Assembly (NCBI GenBank): GCA_964513445.1
Contig: CAZEMM010000010.1
Span: 1 to 43,041, forward strand
From: Butyricicoccus_A sp964513445
GTDB lineage: Bacteria > Bacillota > Clostridia > Oscillospirales > Butyricicoccaceae
Direction: 5' to 3'
Length of the DNA stretch: 43,041 bases
In this document: piece after piece, positions 7,965 through 15,910 of the stretch
Numbering within the stretch: the stretch's first letter is position 1
Layout of the letters: every line of letters begins with the position of its first letter
Position numbers and translations under genes: made by a program
Notes under the pieces: generated by a model
Seen by the model: only the letters and a program-made list of their open reading frames with translations
Told to the model about the DNA's origin: nothing
The model's database searches: none

Positions 7965-9188
7965 TCAGCCGGAAAGGACGACGGAAATCAACAGAGAGGA
8001 GGCGTCCGGCATGCTTGCCTGAATCGTCCCCTTATGCGCGGTTACAATCGCCTTGGCGATGGATAGACCGATGCCAAATCCGCCGGTCTCCGAATTGCGG
8101 GACTTGTCCGCCCGATAAAACCGGTCGAATAGCTGTGTCAGCTGCTCCGGCGGGATCGGCGCGGAGGTGTTTTGCACCTCCAGACGGAGCGTATTGCCCT
8201 TGCGGTAAAGGAAGAGCTGAATCCGACCATCCTCTCCGGAATACTTGATCGCATTATCCAGCAGAATCGATGTCAGCTGGCGGAACGCCTTGGCGTCGCC
8301 ATAGAAGGAGAGCATGGGCTGGATTTTCAGCTCCAGCGTTTTCCCCTGCGCCGTTGCCAGCGCCTGGAAGGACTGCGCGGTTTCAGCCACGACATCGGAA
8401 AGCGGGAAATCCACCATTTGCAGATGATGCTCCGCCTCTTCCATGCGGGAGAGGTATACCAACGCATTGGTCATGACAGTCAGACGTTTTGTCTGCTTTT
8501 GGATATCCTGGAGCCATTCGTTTTCCTCCCCAAGCTCGATCCCCAGAACGTCAACGTCCGCATCGATAATGGTGAGCGGCGTTTTCAGCTCATGTCCCGC
8601 GTCGGTGATAAACAGCTTCTGTTTTTCATAATTTTCCGCAAAGGGCTTTATAATACGCTTGGACAGTATAATAATCAGGACGAAAACGACCGCAAAGCCC
8701 GCCAGATTGATCCAGAAATTCGTTCGCATAAACGAATAGAAATCGTCCAGCTTGCGGCCGCAGTCCAAAAAGATGATCAGGCTGCCCGCCGTATCGCTGC
8801 GGACAGCGTAGCGGTAATCGTCGACAAACCCGACGGAATCGGCTTCCCAAACCTTTTTCGCATAGGAAATCGCCGTTTCCGCATCCACCGCCGCAATTTT
8901 TCCGGTATCCGTGTAGACGACATTACCGTTCGTGTCCAGACGGACGGTAAAATAACGGGTTTCATACGGAAGCTCCTTGGAAAAGGGCTGCTCCCCCCGC
9001 ATGGCGTCAAATTTATCGGCGCCCGGAAACGCACCCCGATTCTCAGCCAGAATGTCAATCACCGTATCGGAATACGAAACGACGGCGCGGTAATTGATCA
9101 GGTCGACGATTACCATGATGACGGCGAGAAGGACAAACAGCAGGGCCATGGACAGCGCCACAAATTTAATACGCAGCTTTTGGATCAT
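7965..9188 (-). CDS. Membrane sensor histidine kinase, partner of the OmpR-type regulator
   Basis: A 407-residue two-pass kinase. TM1 is about residues 8-31, the outside sensor region about 32-155, and TM2 about 158-177. The H-box has H199 in TDAGHELKTPLT. The ATPase core has DNAIKYSGEDG, FDRFYRADKSR and GGFGIGLSIAKAIV. No HAMP domain is obvious. The ATG overlaps the TGA of the upstream regulator (ATGA), so the two are translationally coupled. The sensor region has no recognised domain, so the signal is unknown; cell-envelope stress or a polymer precursor are guesses. The pair most likely controls the lipoprotein gene and the divergent VTC operon. Confidence 0.92.
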   Translation of the reverse strand: MIQKLRIKFVALSMALLFVLLAVIMVIVDLINYRAVVSYSDTVIDILAENRGAFPGADKFDAMRGEQPFSKELPYETRYFTVRLDTNGNVVYTDTGKIAAVDAETAISYAKKVWEADSVGFVDDYRYAVRSDTAGSLIIFLDCGRKLDDFYSFMRTNFWINLAGFAVVFVLIIILSKRIIKPFAENYEKQKLFITDAGHELKTPLTIIDADVDVLGIELGEENEWLQDIQKQTKRLTVMTNALVYLSRMEEAEHHLQMVDFPLSDVVAETAQSFQALATAQGKTLELKIQPMLSFYGDAKAFRQLTSILLDNAIKYSGEDGRIQLFLYRKGNTLRLEVQNTSAPIPPEQLTQLFDRFYRADKSRNSETGGFGIGLSIAKAIVTAHKGTIQASMPDASSLLISVVLSG

Positions 9189-9859
9189 GACAGCTTCTCC
9201 AGCGAAAAGCCCACGTTTCTGGTTGATTTAATTTGAATATCCGCATGGAGCGCCGTCAGCTTCTTTCGCAGATAGGAAATATACACCCAGACTACGTTGA
9301 CCTCTACCTCCGCGTCAAACCCCCAGATTTTCTCAAGGAACCGCTCCGTTGAGATGAGATGATGCGGATTGGAGATTAGAATCTCCATCATCTGAAATTC
9401 CTTATTTGCCAGCCGGAAATTTCCGGTTGGTGAAGACAATTCAAAAGTCGCCCGATCCAGCGTAATATTTCCGAACTGAAGCTGGGAATCTGGCTGCACA
9501 GCTTGAACCCGGGTCATTGCCCGAATCCTGGCCAGCAGTTCCTTTGTATGGAACGGCTTTGTCAGATAATCGTTGGCTCCGCTGTCAAGCCCCAGCACCT
9601 TGTCGTCAATTTCGGACTTTGCCGTCAGCATCAGGATCGGGATCAGGCTGCCCTTTTCACGTATTTTTTTCAGGACGGTGATCCCGTCCAGCTTCGGCAT
9701 CATGATATCCAGAATCGCGCCGTCATAATTCCCGCTCTCCAGATAATCCAGCGCGTCCGCCCCGTTATAGACCGCGTCGACCGAATAATTGTTTTTCTCC
9801 AACAGAAATTTGACCGCCTTCGATAATGATTTTTCGTCCTCCGCAAGCAGCAACCGCAT
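9185..9859 (-). CDS. OmpR/PhoB-family response regulator
   Basis: A 224-residue two-domain regulator. The receiver domain (about residues 1-118) has the acidic pair AEDE, phospho-acceptor D51 in ILDIMMPKLDG, T80 in MLTA and K102 in LTKPF. The C-terminal winged helix (about 128-222) includes ERFLEKIWGFDAEVEVNVVWVYISYLRKKL. The start ATG has AAGGAGA upstream. It is the first gene of a minus-strand unit with its kinase. Its own promoter (9895-9927) carries a diverged copy of the operator found at the lipoprotein and VTC promoters, suggesting autoregulation. The recognition link is inferred from position and spacing only. Confidence 0.94.
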   Translation of the reverse strand: MRLLLAEDEKSLSKAVKFLLEKNNYSVDAVYNGADALDYLESGNYDGAILDIMMPKLDGITVLKKIREKGSLIPILMLTAKSEIDDKVLGLDSGANDYLTKPFHTKELLARIRAMTRVQAVQPDSQLQFGNITLDRATFELSSPTGNFRLANKEFQMMEILISNPHHLISTERFLEKIWGFDAEVEVNVVWVYISYLRKKLTALHADIQIKSTRNVGFSLEKLS

Positions 9860-9894
9860 CGGTTATCATCTCTCCTTTCCCGGTATAATAGTTT

Positions 9895-9927
9895 ATTATA
9901 ATGGATGAACATTAATTGGGATTAAAA
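9895..9927 (-). promoter_or_regulatory. Promoter of regulator gene with third operator copy
   Basis: On the minus strand TTTTAATCCCAATTAAT (9911-9927) is followed after exactly 10 bases by TATAAT (9895-9900). It matches the lipoprotein-gene operator at 13 of 17 positions. The conserved parts are TTTTAA and CAATTAA; the centre differs. Confidence 0.65.
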
Positions 9928-9995
9928 CATCCGTCGCAGCCCTCCGATTTCTGCCAGTATTATACTACAATCGAACCATGCGATCAACAAACGCA

Positions 9996-10028
9996 TTTTA
10001 ACTTGAATTAAACTTCGCCCTCTAAAAT
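9996..10028 (+). promoter_or_regulatory. Promoter of the VTC operon with shared 17-base operator
   Basis: TTTTAACTTGAATTAAA (9996-10012), then exactly 10 bases, then TAAAAT (10023-10028). The operator takes the place of a normal -35 box, as expected for an activator of the PhoB/OmpR class. The first start codon is at 10061. Confidence 0.75.
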
Positions 10029-10060
10029 ATGCTTCACAGAAAACAAAGGAGACTTGGTTT

Positions 10061-10780
10061 ATGAATTATCAAGCGGTCTTTAAGCGATATGAGATCAAAT
10101 ATTTTCTCACCCGCCGGCAGCAGGAAGTGCTTCTGTCCGTGATGGAGCCATATATGAAATTGGATGAATATGGCCATACCGTCATCCGCAACATCTATTT
10201 TGACACCGATTCCTACCGGCTGATCCGGCATTCCCTAGAAAAGCCCGTGTATAAGGAAAAGCTGCGGATCCGCAGCTACCAGAAGGCAGAGCAGGACAGC
10301 ACGGTTTTTGTCGAGCTGAAGAAAAAGTTCGATTATGTTGTATATAAGAGACGGGTCGCATTGACGGAGCATGAGGCGCTTGACTGGCTGTGCGGCGGCG
10401 ATTTTCGTCCGGCGGATTCGCAGATTGTAGAAGAGATCGAATACTTCCGGACGTTCTACCGCACCCTGCATCCCGCCTGCTTTCTGAGCTATGAACGGGA
10501 CGCCTTCTGCTCTCTCAGCGGCGATGATTTTCGGGTTACCTTTGACAGCAACATCATCAGCAGGGAAAAGGAGATGTCCCTGGAGACGGATGTTTGGGGC
10601 ACACAGCTGCTTGAGCCGGGACAGGTGCTGATGGAAGTAAAGACAGCGGGCGGAATTCCGCTGTGGATGACGGATTTTCTGACAAGGAATCACATCTATA
10701 AGACCTCGTTTTCAAAATATGGAGAGGCCTACTGCCGGGAAATTGCAGAAAAAATATTTGGAGGTCAATTGTATGCTTGA
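10061..10780 (+). CDS. VTC-domain (polyphosphate-polymerase-like) protein
   Basis: A 239-residue protein matching the VTC tunnel-fold domain. In yeast Vtc4 this domain makes polyphosphate from ATP. Seen here: the basic/acidic residues that line such a tunnel, in FKRYEIKYFLT, KEKLRIRSY, VFVELKKKF, YKRRVAL, LSYERDAF, LMEVKT and TSFSKYG. There is no membrane segment. The start ATG has AAGGAG about 10 bases upstream. The 3' end overlaps the DUF4956 gene by 8 bases, so the two products probably act together. Whether the bacterial protein makes polyphosphate, another polymer, or uses another nucleotide is unknown. The domain call is firm, the reaction is inference. Confidence 0.88.
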   Translation: MNYQAVFKRYEIKYFLTRRQQEVLLSVMEPYMKLDEYGHTVIRNIYFDTDSYRLIRHSLEKPVYKEKLRIRSYQKAEQDSTVFVELKKKFDYVVYKRRVALTEHEALDWLCGGDFRPADSQIVEEIEYFRTFYRTLHPACFLSYERDAFCSLSGDDFRVTFDSNIISREKEMSLETDVWGTQLLEPGQVLMEVKTAGGIPLWMTDFLTRNHIYKTSFSKYGEAYCREIAEKIFGGQLYA

Positions 10781-11468
10781 AACGGTTTTCAAAGGCGTTT
10801 TTGATACGGATATGACCAGCGTTATCACTGTCAGCGATTTTATACTTTGTGTCGCATGCTCGCTGGTAATTGGCCTCATTCTGGCCTTTGCCTATATGTA
10901 CCGCACCAGATACACCAAAAGCTTTGTTGCCACACTGGCTTTGCTGCCCGCTGTGGTCTGTGTGGTCATTATGATGGTCAACGGCAACGTGGGAACCGGT
11001 GTGGCGGTGGCGGGCGCGTTCAGCCTGGTACGCTTTCGCTCCGCGCCGGGTACGGCAAAGGAAATCGGCATTCTGTTTCTGGCCATGGGCGCGGGTATGA
11101 TCGCCGGCATGGGCTATTTGGGCTACGCGTTTCTTTTTGCCATTATTCTTTCTGCCGTTTCCATGCTGTATAGCCGGCTGGATTTCGGAGCGAGAAAAAA
11201 CAGCGCGATCTATAAGACGCTGCACATCACCATCCCGGAGGATCTGGATTATACGAATGTGTTTGAGGAGCTGCTCGCACAGTACGCCTCCTCCTGGGAG
11301 CTGACGAATGTAAAAACCACCAACATGGGAAGCCTGTTCAAGCTCACCTACGACATCACGCTCAAAAATCCGGGCGCGGAAAAGAAACTGATTGATAAGC
11401 TGCGCTGCCGGAACGGAAATCTGGAAATCAGCGTTTCCAAGCAGGAAACCATGACGATGGGATTATAG
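10773..11468 (+). CDS. DUF4956 family membrane protein
   Basis: A 231-residue integral membrane protein. Four hydrophobic segments lie at roughly residues 18-40, 48-68, 72-92 and 98-135, with the conserved-looking AFSLVRFRSAPGTAKEIG between them. A C-terminal soluble part of about 90 residues follows, rich in alternating strand and helix. The pattern fits DUF4956, which to my knowledge often sits beside VTC-domain genes. I start at the ATG at 10773, preceded by GGAGG, not the ATG at 10719 inside the VTC gene. I infer a membrane anchor or export channel for the VTC product. No enzyme motif is seen. Confidence 0.85.
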   Translation: MLETVFKGVFDTDMTSVITVSDFILCVACSLVIGLILAFAYMYRTRYTKSFVATLALLPAVVCVVIMMVNGNVGTGVAVAGAFSLVRFRSAPGTAKEIGILFLAMGAGMIAGMGYLGYAFLFAIILSAVSMLYSRLDFGARKNSAIYKTLHITIPEDLDYTNVFEELLAQYASSWELTNVKTTNMGSLFKLTYDITLKNPGAEKKLIDKLRCRNGNLEISVSKQETMTMGL

Positions 11469-11485
11469 GAAGCGAGGGAGCATAT

Positions 11486-13459
11486 ATGAAGATTCGAAAA
11501 AGGCGCGGGCTTTTGCTTTGCCTTGCCCTGATTCTGCTGCTGAGCGCATGTAAGAACAGTACGGCGGAAAGCGGCAGCGCTTCCGCCTCGACAGAAACAG
11601 AGTCGGTCGTGGAAACGGTAGAAGCGTCCGAGATGTTTACCGACCGCGACTACGAGGTGGGCTATGACGAGACTGCGGCTGCATATATTACGCTGAATGG
11701 CACTTCTGCGCAGTGCGATTCAGACGCTGTGCAGATCGACGGATCCACCGTCACAATTACGGATGAGGGAACCTATATCCTTTCCGGCTCTCTCGCGGAC
11801 GGCATGATTATCGTGGATGCGGACAATACGGATAAGCTGCAGCTGGTTTTGGATGGCGTATCGGTAAGCAGCAGCGCCTCCGCCGCCCTTTATGTCCGTC
11901 AGGCTGACAAGGTCTTTATCACCACAACAGCGGACTCTGAAAACGCGCTGACAAACGGCGGGGAATTTACCGCCATTGATGATAACAATATCGACGCTGC
12001 CGTCTTCTCCAAGGATGATCTGACCTTCAATGGACAGGGCAGCCTGACGATTGCATCCCCGGCCGGTCACGGCGTTGTTTCCAAGGACGATCTGGTATTC
12101 ACCAGCGGAACCTATACGGTTTCCTCCGCAAGCCAGGGTCTGAACGGAAAGGAAAGCGTCCGGATCGCCGGCGGCGCCTATACCATTACCGCCGGAAAGG
12201 ACGGCATCCATTCAGAGGATGCGGACGACGCCTCGCTGGGGTTCGTCTATATCCTGAACGGCTCGTATACGATCACGGCGGAAGGGGATGGAATCAGCGC
12301 CTCCAATGCCCTCTGGATTGAGGATGGCAGCTTTGCCATAACAGCCGGCGGCGGCAGCGCAAACGGCGCTAAATCCAGCTCGGATCAGTATGGCCAGTTT
12401 ATGGGCGGACGCGGCGGCATGATGCAGCAGGCGGAACCCACCCAGGAGACCGCCGACGAAAGCACCGCGGAAGGCACCGATGAGAGCGCCAGCATGAAAG
12501 GCGTCAAGGCAAGCGGAAATCTGACGATAAACGGCGGCACCTTCACCATCGACTCCGCGGACGACAGCGTGCATTCCAATGCATCCATCGCCGTCAACGC
12601 GGGAACGTTTGAGCTTGCGACCGGTGATGACGGCTTCCATGCGGATGAGACGTTAGCAGTTCAGGATGGCTGTGCAATCACGATTACGGAAAGCTATGAA
12701 GGGCTGGAGGGCCTTACAGTAGAGATTTCCGGAGGAGAAATCTCCATCACTGCCACGGATGACGGAATCAATGCCGCCGGCGGCGCCGACTCCAGCGGCA
12801 TGGGCGGCAGGGATACGATGTTCGGCGGCGGAGGGTTCTCCTCCTCCGGCGGCAGCATGACCATTTCCGGCGGCAGCATTGATATCTCCGCCTCCGGCGA
12901 CGCGTTGGATTCCAATGGCACGCTCTCCATGACCGGCGGCGCTGTCACGACCTCCGGCCCCAATATGGGGGACACCTCCATATTGGACTATGGCTCCACG
13001 GGAACCATCAGCGGCGGCACATTCATCGGCACCGGCGCTGCCAGCATGGCGCAGAATTTCGACGCTGATTCCACACAGGGCGTCATCCTGGCGTCGGTAG
13101 GGAATCAGACGGCTGGCACCACAGTCACGCTGAAGGATTCGAGCGGAAATGTCCTTCTGACCAAGGAAACGGATCAGGACTTCTCCTGTGTGCTTGTCAG
13201 CTGCTCCGATATTGTACAGGGAAGCACGTATACGCTCGTTGTCGGTTCTTCCGAGACGTCCATTACCATGGACAGCCTGATCTATTCCGATGCCGGCGGC
13301 ATGGGCGGCATGGGCGGAAAGCAGACCGGAGATATGGGCGGCGGCATGCAGAACGGCGACATGCCAGACGGCGACGCGCAGAACGGCGGCATGCAAGGCG
13401 GTATGCGAGGCGGCATGCAGGACGGCATGAAGGACGGCAGCGTGCAGCCGCAGGAATAA
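11486..13459 (+). CDS. Cthe_2159-like carbohydrate-binding lipoprotein
   Basis: A 657-residue secreted lipoprotein. The signal peptide is followed by the lipobox LSAC (C22). From about residue 70 the protein has the repeating D-G-I-x-A/S pattern of the Cthe_2159 beta-helix family: VTITDEGTYILSG, KDGIHSEDADD, GDGISASNALWIEDGSF, DDGINAAGGADSSG. Members of that family bind acidic polysaccharide such as polygalacturonate. The C-terminal 60 residues are a Gly/Met/Asp low-complexity tail (GGMGGMGG, GDMPDGDAQNGG). A second insert near residue 310 has GGRGGMMQQAEPT. The DMPDG wording recurs in the divergent lipoprotein at 5923-7836. The start ATG has GAGGGAG upstream. The ligand here is unknown. Confidence 0.85.
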   Translation: MKIRKRRGLLLCLALILLLSACKNSTAESGSASASTETESVVETVEASEMFTDRDYEVGYDETAAAYITLNGTSAQCDSDAVQIDGSTVTITDEGTYILSGSLADGMIIVDADNTDKLQLVLDGVSVSSSASAALYVRQADKVFITTTADSENALTNGGEFTAIDDNNIDAAVFSKDDLTFNGQGSLTIASPAGHGVVSKDDLVFTSGTYTVSSASQGLNGKESVRIAGGAYTITAGKDGIHSEDADDASLGFVYILNGSYTITAEGDGISASNALWIEDGSFAITAGGGSANGAKSSSDQYGQFMGGRGGMMQQAEPTQETADESTAEGTDESASMKGVKASGNLTINGGTFTIDSADDSVHSNASIAVNAGTFELATGDDGFHADETLAVQDGCAITITESYEGLEGLTVEISGGEISITATDDGINAAGGADSSGMGGRDTMFGGGGFSSSGGSMTISGGSIDISASGDALDSNGTLSMTGGAVTTSGPNMGDTSILDYGSTGTISGGTFIGTGAASMAQNFDADSTQGVILASVGNQTAGTTVTLKDSSGNVLLTKETDQDFSCVLVSCSDIVQGSTYTLVVGSSETSITMDSLIYSDAGGMGGMGGKQTGDMGGGMQNGDMPDGDAQNGGMQGGMRGGMQDGMKDGSVQPQE

Positions 13460-13465
13460 ATTTGC

Positions 13466-13494
13466 AAGGGGCTGCCGGACGTCAGCCCCTTTCC
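13466..13494 (+). terminator. Intra-operon hairpin after the Cthe_2159-like gene
   Basis: Arms AAGGGGCTG (13466-13474) and CAGCCCCTT (13483-13491) are followed only by a broken T/C run. It may partly end transcription or protect the upstream message. The downstream gene starts 23 bases later without a clear promoter. Confidence 0.45.
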
Positions 13495-13516
13495 CTTCCG
13501 ACATAGGAGGTAAGCA

Positions 13517-14551
13517 ATGGCACAACGAATTGCCCTAATTCCGGCATATGAACCGGACAGCCGCTTTTCGGAACTGGCGGAAGAAGTATCCCTTGCGGGA
13601 TTTCAGCTCATTATTGTAGATGACGGAAGCGGTCCCGATTATGCGGAATTGTTTCAGAACGCCGGGCAGTACGCGGTTGTTTTGACACATGGCGAGAATA
13701 AGGGAAAGGGCTGCTCGCTGAAGACCGGCCTGACCTATATTCAAGCGCATTTTTCAAATGAATCCATCGTTGTCACGATGGATTCCGACGGTCAGCACAC
13801 GGTCAGAGATGCGCGCAAGCTGTGCCGCTGCGCAGAAGAACATCCGGATGCGCTGATCCTTGGCAGCAGGGCATTAAAGGAAAATGTACCGCTGCGCAGT
13901 CAGCTTGGAAATTCGGTGACGCGTTTTGTTTACCGGCTGGCCACAGGGCTTTCCGTTCATGATACGCAGACCGGACTGCGCGCCTTTGGCTGCGAGATGA
14001 TCCCGTTTCTCCTCTCCGTCCCCGGGCAGCGGTATGAATACGAGATGAATGTCCTGCTGGCATGTGCGAGGGAGAAAATTCCCGTTGCCGAGCTGGAGAT
14101 TGAAACCATCTACATGGATAACAACGCAGGCTCTCATTTTGACACGCTCAAAGATTCCTGCCGCATATACAAAGAGATCCTGAAATTCTCGGCATCCTCC
14201 CTGATCAGCTTTTTGATCGATTACAGCCTGTATGCGCTCCTGTCGGCTTCGACGGGGAACCTGACCGCCTCCAACATCGGCGCGAGGGTTGTCAGCGCCA
14301 CCGTCAATTATACGGTGAATCGAAAGCTGGTATTCCAAAGCAGAGCGGGCGTCGCGCGGTCCGCCGCCCAATATATCCTGCTGGTTGCCGTCATTTTGGC
14401 AGGGAACACCCTTGTGTTGAACGCCCTGGTCAATGGACTGGGGATCAACCGGTATATCGCCAAGCTGGCAACGGAGCTTCTGTTTTTTGTTTTCAGCTGG
14501 CTGATGCAGCGCCTTGTCATTTTTCGCAGAAAAACGGAGGTGGATGAATGA
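13517..14551 (+). CDS. GT2 glycosyltransferase fused to GtrA-like membrane domain
   Basis: A 344-residue fusion. About residues 1-215 form a GT-A fold transferase like dolichyl-phosphate mannose synthase: LIIVDDGSG, VVTMDSDGQH, LILGSRAL, DTQTGLRAF. About 220-340 form a GtrA domain with four predicted membrane helices, including SLISFLIDYSLYALL and a C-terminal WLMQRLVIF. Such fusions load a sugar onto a polyprenyl phosphate and are thought to help flip it outward for surface glycosylation. The start ATG has AGGAGG upstream. It overlaps the next gene by ATGA. In this locus it could supply a lipid-linked sugar for a surface polymer (inference). Confidence 0.9.
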   Translation: MAQRIALIPAYEPDSRFSELAEEVSLAGFQLIIVDDGSGPDYAELFQNAGQYAVVLTHGENKGKGCSLKTGLTYIQAHFSNESIVVTMDSDGQHTVRDARKLCRCAEEHPDALILGSRALKENVPLRSQLGNSVTRFVYRLATGLSVHDTQTGLRAFGCEMIPFLLSVPGQRYEYEMNVLLACAREKIPVAELEIETIYMDNNAGSHFDTLKDSCRIYKEILKFSASSLISFLIDYSLYALLSASTGNLTASNIGARVVSATVNYTVNRKLVFQSRAGVARSAAQYILLVAVILAGNTLVLNALVNGLGINRYIAKLATELLFFVFSWLMQRLVIFRRKTEVDE

Positions 14552-15468
14552 GGAAGCATCGATGGGTGGTCTGTTACGCGATTCTTCTGATTGCGTTTAC
14601 CGCGTACATGGCGCTGGACACCTTTGTGCTTACCAGGGTTTATTCCGTTGTGGACGGCGCGCAGGGCAGCGGCATTTCTTCGGAAGTGGGCGGCTCGGAG
14701 CAGAGCGCTTCTCGAACGGAGCCATCCGGACAGGTGGACGTAACCGAAACCTCCTATGACGATGGAACTATCCGCATCACCCTGACGGAATACCGGGAGT
14801 ATGATACCTCCATCTATGTGGCGGACATTACCCTGTCCTCGCCGGAATACCTGCGGACCGCGTTTGCGCAGGACACCTACGGGAAGAACGTCACGGATAA
14901 GACGTCGGTGATCGCCTCCGACAACGACGCCATTTTGGCCGTCAACGGGGATTATTACGGCGCACAGGAGGACGGCTATGTCTTGCGCAACGGCGTCCTT
15001 TACCGGAGTGAGCCGGCCCGCGGGCAGGAGGATCTGGTCATATATGAAGACGGAAGCGTTGCAGTCGTCAGCGAAGACGACGTTTCAGCGGAGACACTTC
15101 TGGAAAACGGCGCCGTACAGATTTTATCCTTTGGTCCGGCTCTGGTACAGGATGGTGCGGTTTCCATTGCAAAGGACGAAGAGGTTGGAAAGGCCAAAGC
15201 CAGCAACCCCCGCACCGCGGTTGCCGTTGTGGACGACCTGCATTACCTGTTTATCGTGTCAGACGGACGGACGGACGAGAGCGAGGGACTGCGCCTGTAT
15301 GAACTTGCCGAATTTGCGCAGGGGCTTGGCGCGCAGACGGTCTATAATCTGGACGGCGGCGGATCGTCCACCATGGTTTTCAATGGGGAGGTCGTCAATC
15401 AGCCGACCTCCAGCGGACGGAGCATCAAGGAAAGGAGCGTGAGCGACATTGTCTATATTGGTTACTGA
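14548..15468 (+). CDS. Membrane-anchored phosphodiester glycosidase (NAGPA) family protein
   Basis: A 306-residue exported protein with an N-terminal signal anchor (about residues 7-27), a polar linker to about 65, and a NAGPA-type domain. Visible motifs are ILAVNGDYYG, LRNGVLYR, NPRTAVAVVDD, LFIVSDGRT and near the end YNLDGGGSSTMVFNGEVVNQPTS, the family hallmark. The human member removes GlcNAc from GlcNAc-1-phospho-mannose, and bacterial relatives occur in polysaccharide clusters. Here it could cut sugar-phosphate diester bonds in a surface polymer. This would be meaningful if the VTC protein makes a phosphate polymer. Domain confidence is high, substrate unknown. It is translationally coupled to the gene before it. 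Confidence 0.9.
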   Translation: MRKHRWVVCYAILLIAFTAYMALDTFVLTRVYSVVDGAQGSGISSEVGGSEQSASRTEPSGQVDVTETSYDDGTIRITLTEYREYDTSIYVADITLSSPEYLRTAFAQDTYGKNVTDKTSVIASDNDAILAVNGDYYGAQEDGYVLRNGVLYRSEPARGQEDLVIYEDGSVAVVSEDDVSAETLLENGAVQILSFGPALVQDGAVSIAKDEEVGKAKASNPRTAVAVVDDLHYLFIVSDGRTDESEGLRLYELAEFAQGLGAQTVYNLDGGGSSTMVFNGEVVNQPTSSGRSIKERSVSDIVYIGY

Positions 15469-15856
15469 GAAGGAGCCGAAGGCTTTCAAGCGATGGGAGT
15501 TCACCTATCTTCTGATTTCCCTGCTCTGCCTGCTGTTTGGCGCGGTGTACGAGCGATTCAGCCATGAGGTTTACTCCGGCTTTATGCTGTATGCCTTTAC
15601 CGTCCCGCTGATTGGCGGCACGCTCCTTTGCTTCCTGTTGGATCAATTCAGCAGAAAATGGATGCCGGGTCAGCTTGTGCGAGAGCTTTACAACGCCGGA
15701 ATAGCCACGCTGACGGTCGGCTGTATTTTTCAGGGAATACTTGAAATCTACGGAACCACAAACAAGCTGATGATGGTGTATTGGATCGTTGGCGGCTGCT
15801 TTGTTGCCGCGGCGGCTTTGGGGTATGGGCTTTCGATTCTTTTGACAAAGCGGTGA
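15449..15856 (+). CDS. Small four-helix membrane protein, last gene of VTC operon
   Basis: A 135-residue protein with four predicted membrane segments: FTYLLISLLCLLFGAVY, SGFMLYAFTVPLIGGTLLCFLL, LYNAGIATLTVGCIFQGIL and MVYWIVGGCFVAAAALGYGLSIL. I do not recognise the family. The likely start is TTG at 15449, with AAAGGAG 12 bases upstream, overlapping the NAGPA gene by 20 bases; TTG at 15458 is an alternative. Position and overlap place it in the same transcript, ended by the terminator at 15862. It may be an accessory membrane subunit of the surface-polymer system, with no direct evidence of function. Confidence 0.75.
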   Translation: MSILVTEKEPKAFKRWEFTYLLISLLCLLFGAVYERFSHEVYSGFMLYAFTVPLIGGTLLCFLLDQFSRKWMPGQLVRELYNAGIATLTVGCIFQGILEIYGTTNKLMMVYWIVGGCFVAAAALGYGLSILLTKR

Positions 15857-15861
15857 GCATA

Positions 15862-15910
15862 AAAACGCCCTCTGCGCGGGATTCAAATCCCAGCAGAGGG
15901 CGTTTCTTTT
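15862..15910. terminator. Bidirectional terminator between VTC operon and yccF
   Basis: Arms AACGCCCTCTGC and GCAGAGGGCGTT, with an inner GGGATTCAAATCCC hairpin, flanked by AAAAA on the left and TTTCTTTT on the right. It serves the two convergent units; the yccF stop codon touches its T-run. Confidence 0.85.

Noticed and set aside
1381..15891. Genomic island bounded by a tRNA-derived attachment repeat
   Set aside because: Only TTCAAATCCC is shared between the tRNA (1381-1390) and the loop of the terminator at 15862-15910. Ten bases inside a hairpin are too little, and there is no integrase.
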